Part shown: positions 53,664 through 54,060 of the stretch, piece by piece | How positions within the stretch are numbered: the first letter of the stretch is position 1 | Layout of the letters: every line of letters begins with the position of its first letter | From: Caldilineaceae bacterium | Lineage (GTDB): Bacteria > Chloroflexota > Anaerolineae > Caldilineales > Caldilineaceae | Assembly: GCA_022821545.1 (NCBI GenBank) | Contig: JAJEDJ010000033.1 | Span: 1-54,060 of the forward strand | Direction: 5' to 3' | Length of the DNA: 54,060 nt | Notes under the pieces: model-generated | What the model was told of the DNA's origin: nothing | What the model saw: the letters and a program-made list of their open reading frames with translations, nothing else | The model's database searches: none | Translations under genes and position numbers: made by a program

Positions 53664-53919
53664 CAGGGCAAATGCATCAAAATTGGGTCAAAGCATCGAA
53701 GTGCTTCCGAATTCCCCTCCAGGTCGGGGTCAGACACAGATAAGAGTAGGAATGATGGCACTTAGACGGGAAATCTGAAGGATTTCGTCGAATAAGGTTC
53801 TGCGCCGTGGCGAATTCCGCGCGCGATTCAGTAACCTGAGGACGATTTCCACTTATTTGCGCTTTGTTCTGACCACGATTTCAACGAAATCGGCCTACAG
53901 AATTAGATGCGATTGCCCT
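53664..53919. mobile_element. MITE-like ISAs1-related remnant
   Basis: The left end reads CAGGGCAAATGCATCAAAAT (53664). The right end is GATGCGATTGCCCT (to 53919), whose complement AGGGCAATCGCATC resembles the left end. No transposase lies inside. The 256-bp segment therefore looks like a non-autonomous or deleted copy of the ISAs1-type element whose end begins at 53920. Confidence 0.55.
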
Positions 53920-54060
53920 CAGGGCAATCGCATCAAAATTGGATGGAAATAGTTCCATGTGCCGATAGAAGAAGAAGCTGATAGGATAGTGAGTTCACGA
54001 CCTTAAAGAGGGAGGGAACTCATGACGGAACTGAAGGCATCTTCACTGGTTGAGCACTTT
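53920..54060 (+). mobile_element. ISAs1-like insertion sequence, left end and transposase start
   Basis: The element begins with CAGGGCAATCGCATCAAAAT at 53920. About 100 bases later an ATG at 54022, behind GAGGGAGGG, opens a frame MTELKASSLVEHF that runs off the window. The SLVEHF start is typical of ISAs1/H-repeat transposases. Only 13 codons are visible, so the family call rests on this start and the terminal sequence. Confidence 0.6.

Overview
The window reads as an accessory-gene island followed by ordinary chromosome of a high-GC bacterium. My best guess is a Chloroflexota member close to Caldilineaceae. That guess rests on the mix of phytanoyl-CoA dioxygenase, enolase-superfamily dehydratases, Opp/Dpp-type transporters, IS630, IS982 and ISAs1 elements and small PIN and Doc modules. 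It is an inference from gene content, not a database result. The stretch at about 0.9-7.2 kb looks visibly less GC-rich than the amidase, transporter and dehydratase genes.

Left part, 1-14.2 kb: a truncated IS630-family transposase runs off the left edge. A tightly overlapping four-gene minus-strand operon (7206 to 905) follows. It encodes a DUF1156-like DNA methyltransferase, a ParB-like protein, an SNF2-type helicase and a DUF3883 protein with a PD-(D/E)xK-like set of residues. It looks like an uncatalogued methylase/helicase/nuclease defence or restriction-like system. After a decayed IS982-type element come an amidase and phytanoyl-CoA dioxygenase pair, a ribbon-helix-helix/Doc toxin-antitoxin pair, a DUF7662-like protein, an internally deleted PIN protein, a perfect inverted repeat cluster and a Cys/His-finger protein.

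Centre, 14.2-27.1 kb: a complete type I-G (formerly I-U) CRISPR-Cas locus. A WYL regulator is followed by csb1 (cas7), csb2 (cas5-cas6), cas3 with a C-terminal HD domain, a Cas8-like gene, a cas4-cas1 fusion, cas2, and an array of 34 repeats and 33 spacers read on the + strand. Between the WYL gene and csb1, on the minus strand, lies what looks like a degenerate one-spacer mini-array: two pseudo-repeats 73 nt apart, the same period as the real array. The first 18 nt of its spacer match the csb1 promoter region at 16 of 18 positions, with TTT at the PAM position. This fits a crRNA-like RNA that directs the Cas complex to repress its own operon, and is the most interesting observation in the window.

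Right part, 27.2-54 kb: an unknown small protein and a lytic transglycosylase lipoprotein (minus). Next is a zinc-homeostasis cluster (COG0523 metallochaperone behind two palindromic operators, then znuA, a Fur/Zur regulator, znuC, znuB). Then come RNase III and threonine synthase (minus). A long + strand run follows: an enolase-superfamily enzyme, an unknown 715-residue protein, a five-gene peptide/oligosaccharide ABC importer interrupted by an S23-type four-helix-bundle gene, a second enolase-superfamily dehydratase, a sugar isomerase-like enzyme and two tandem MFS exporters. The right edge holds an ISAs1-like transposase start abutting a roughly 256-bp MITE-like remnant. I saw no tRNA or rRNA genes.
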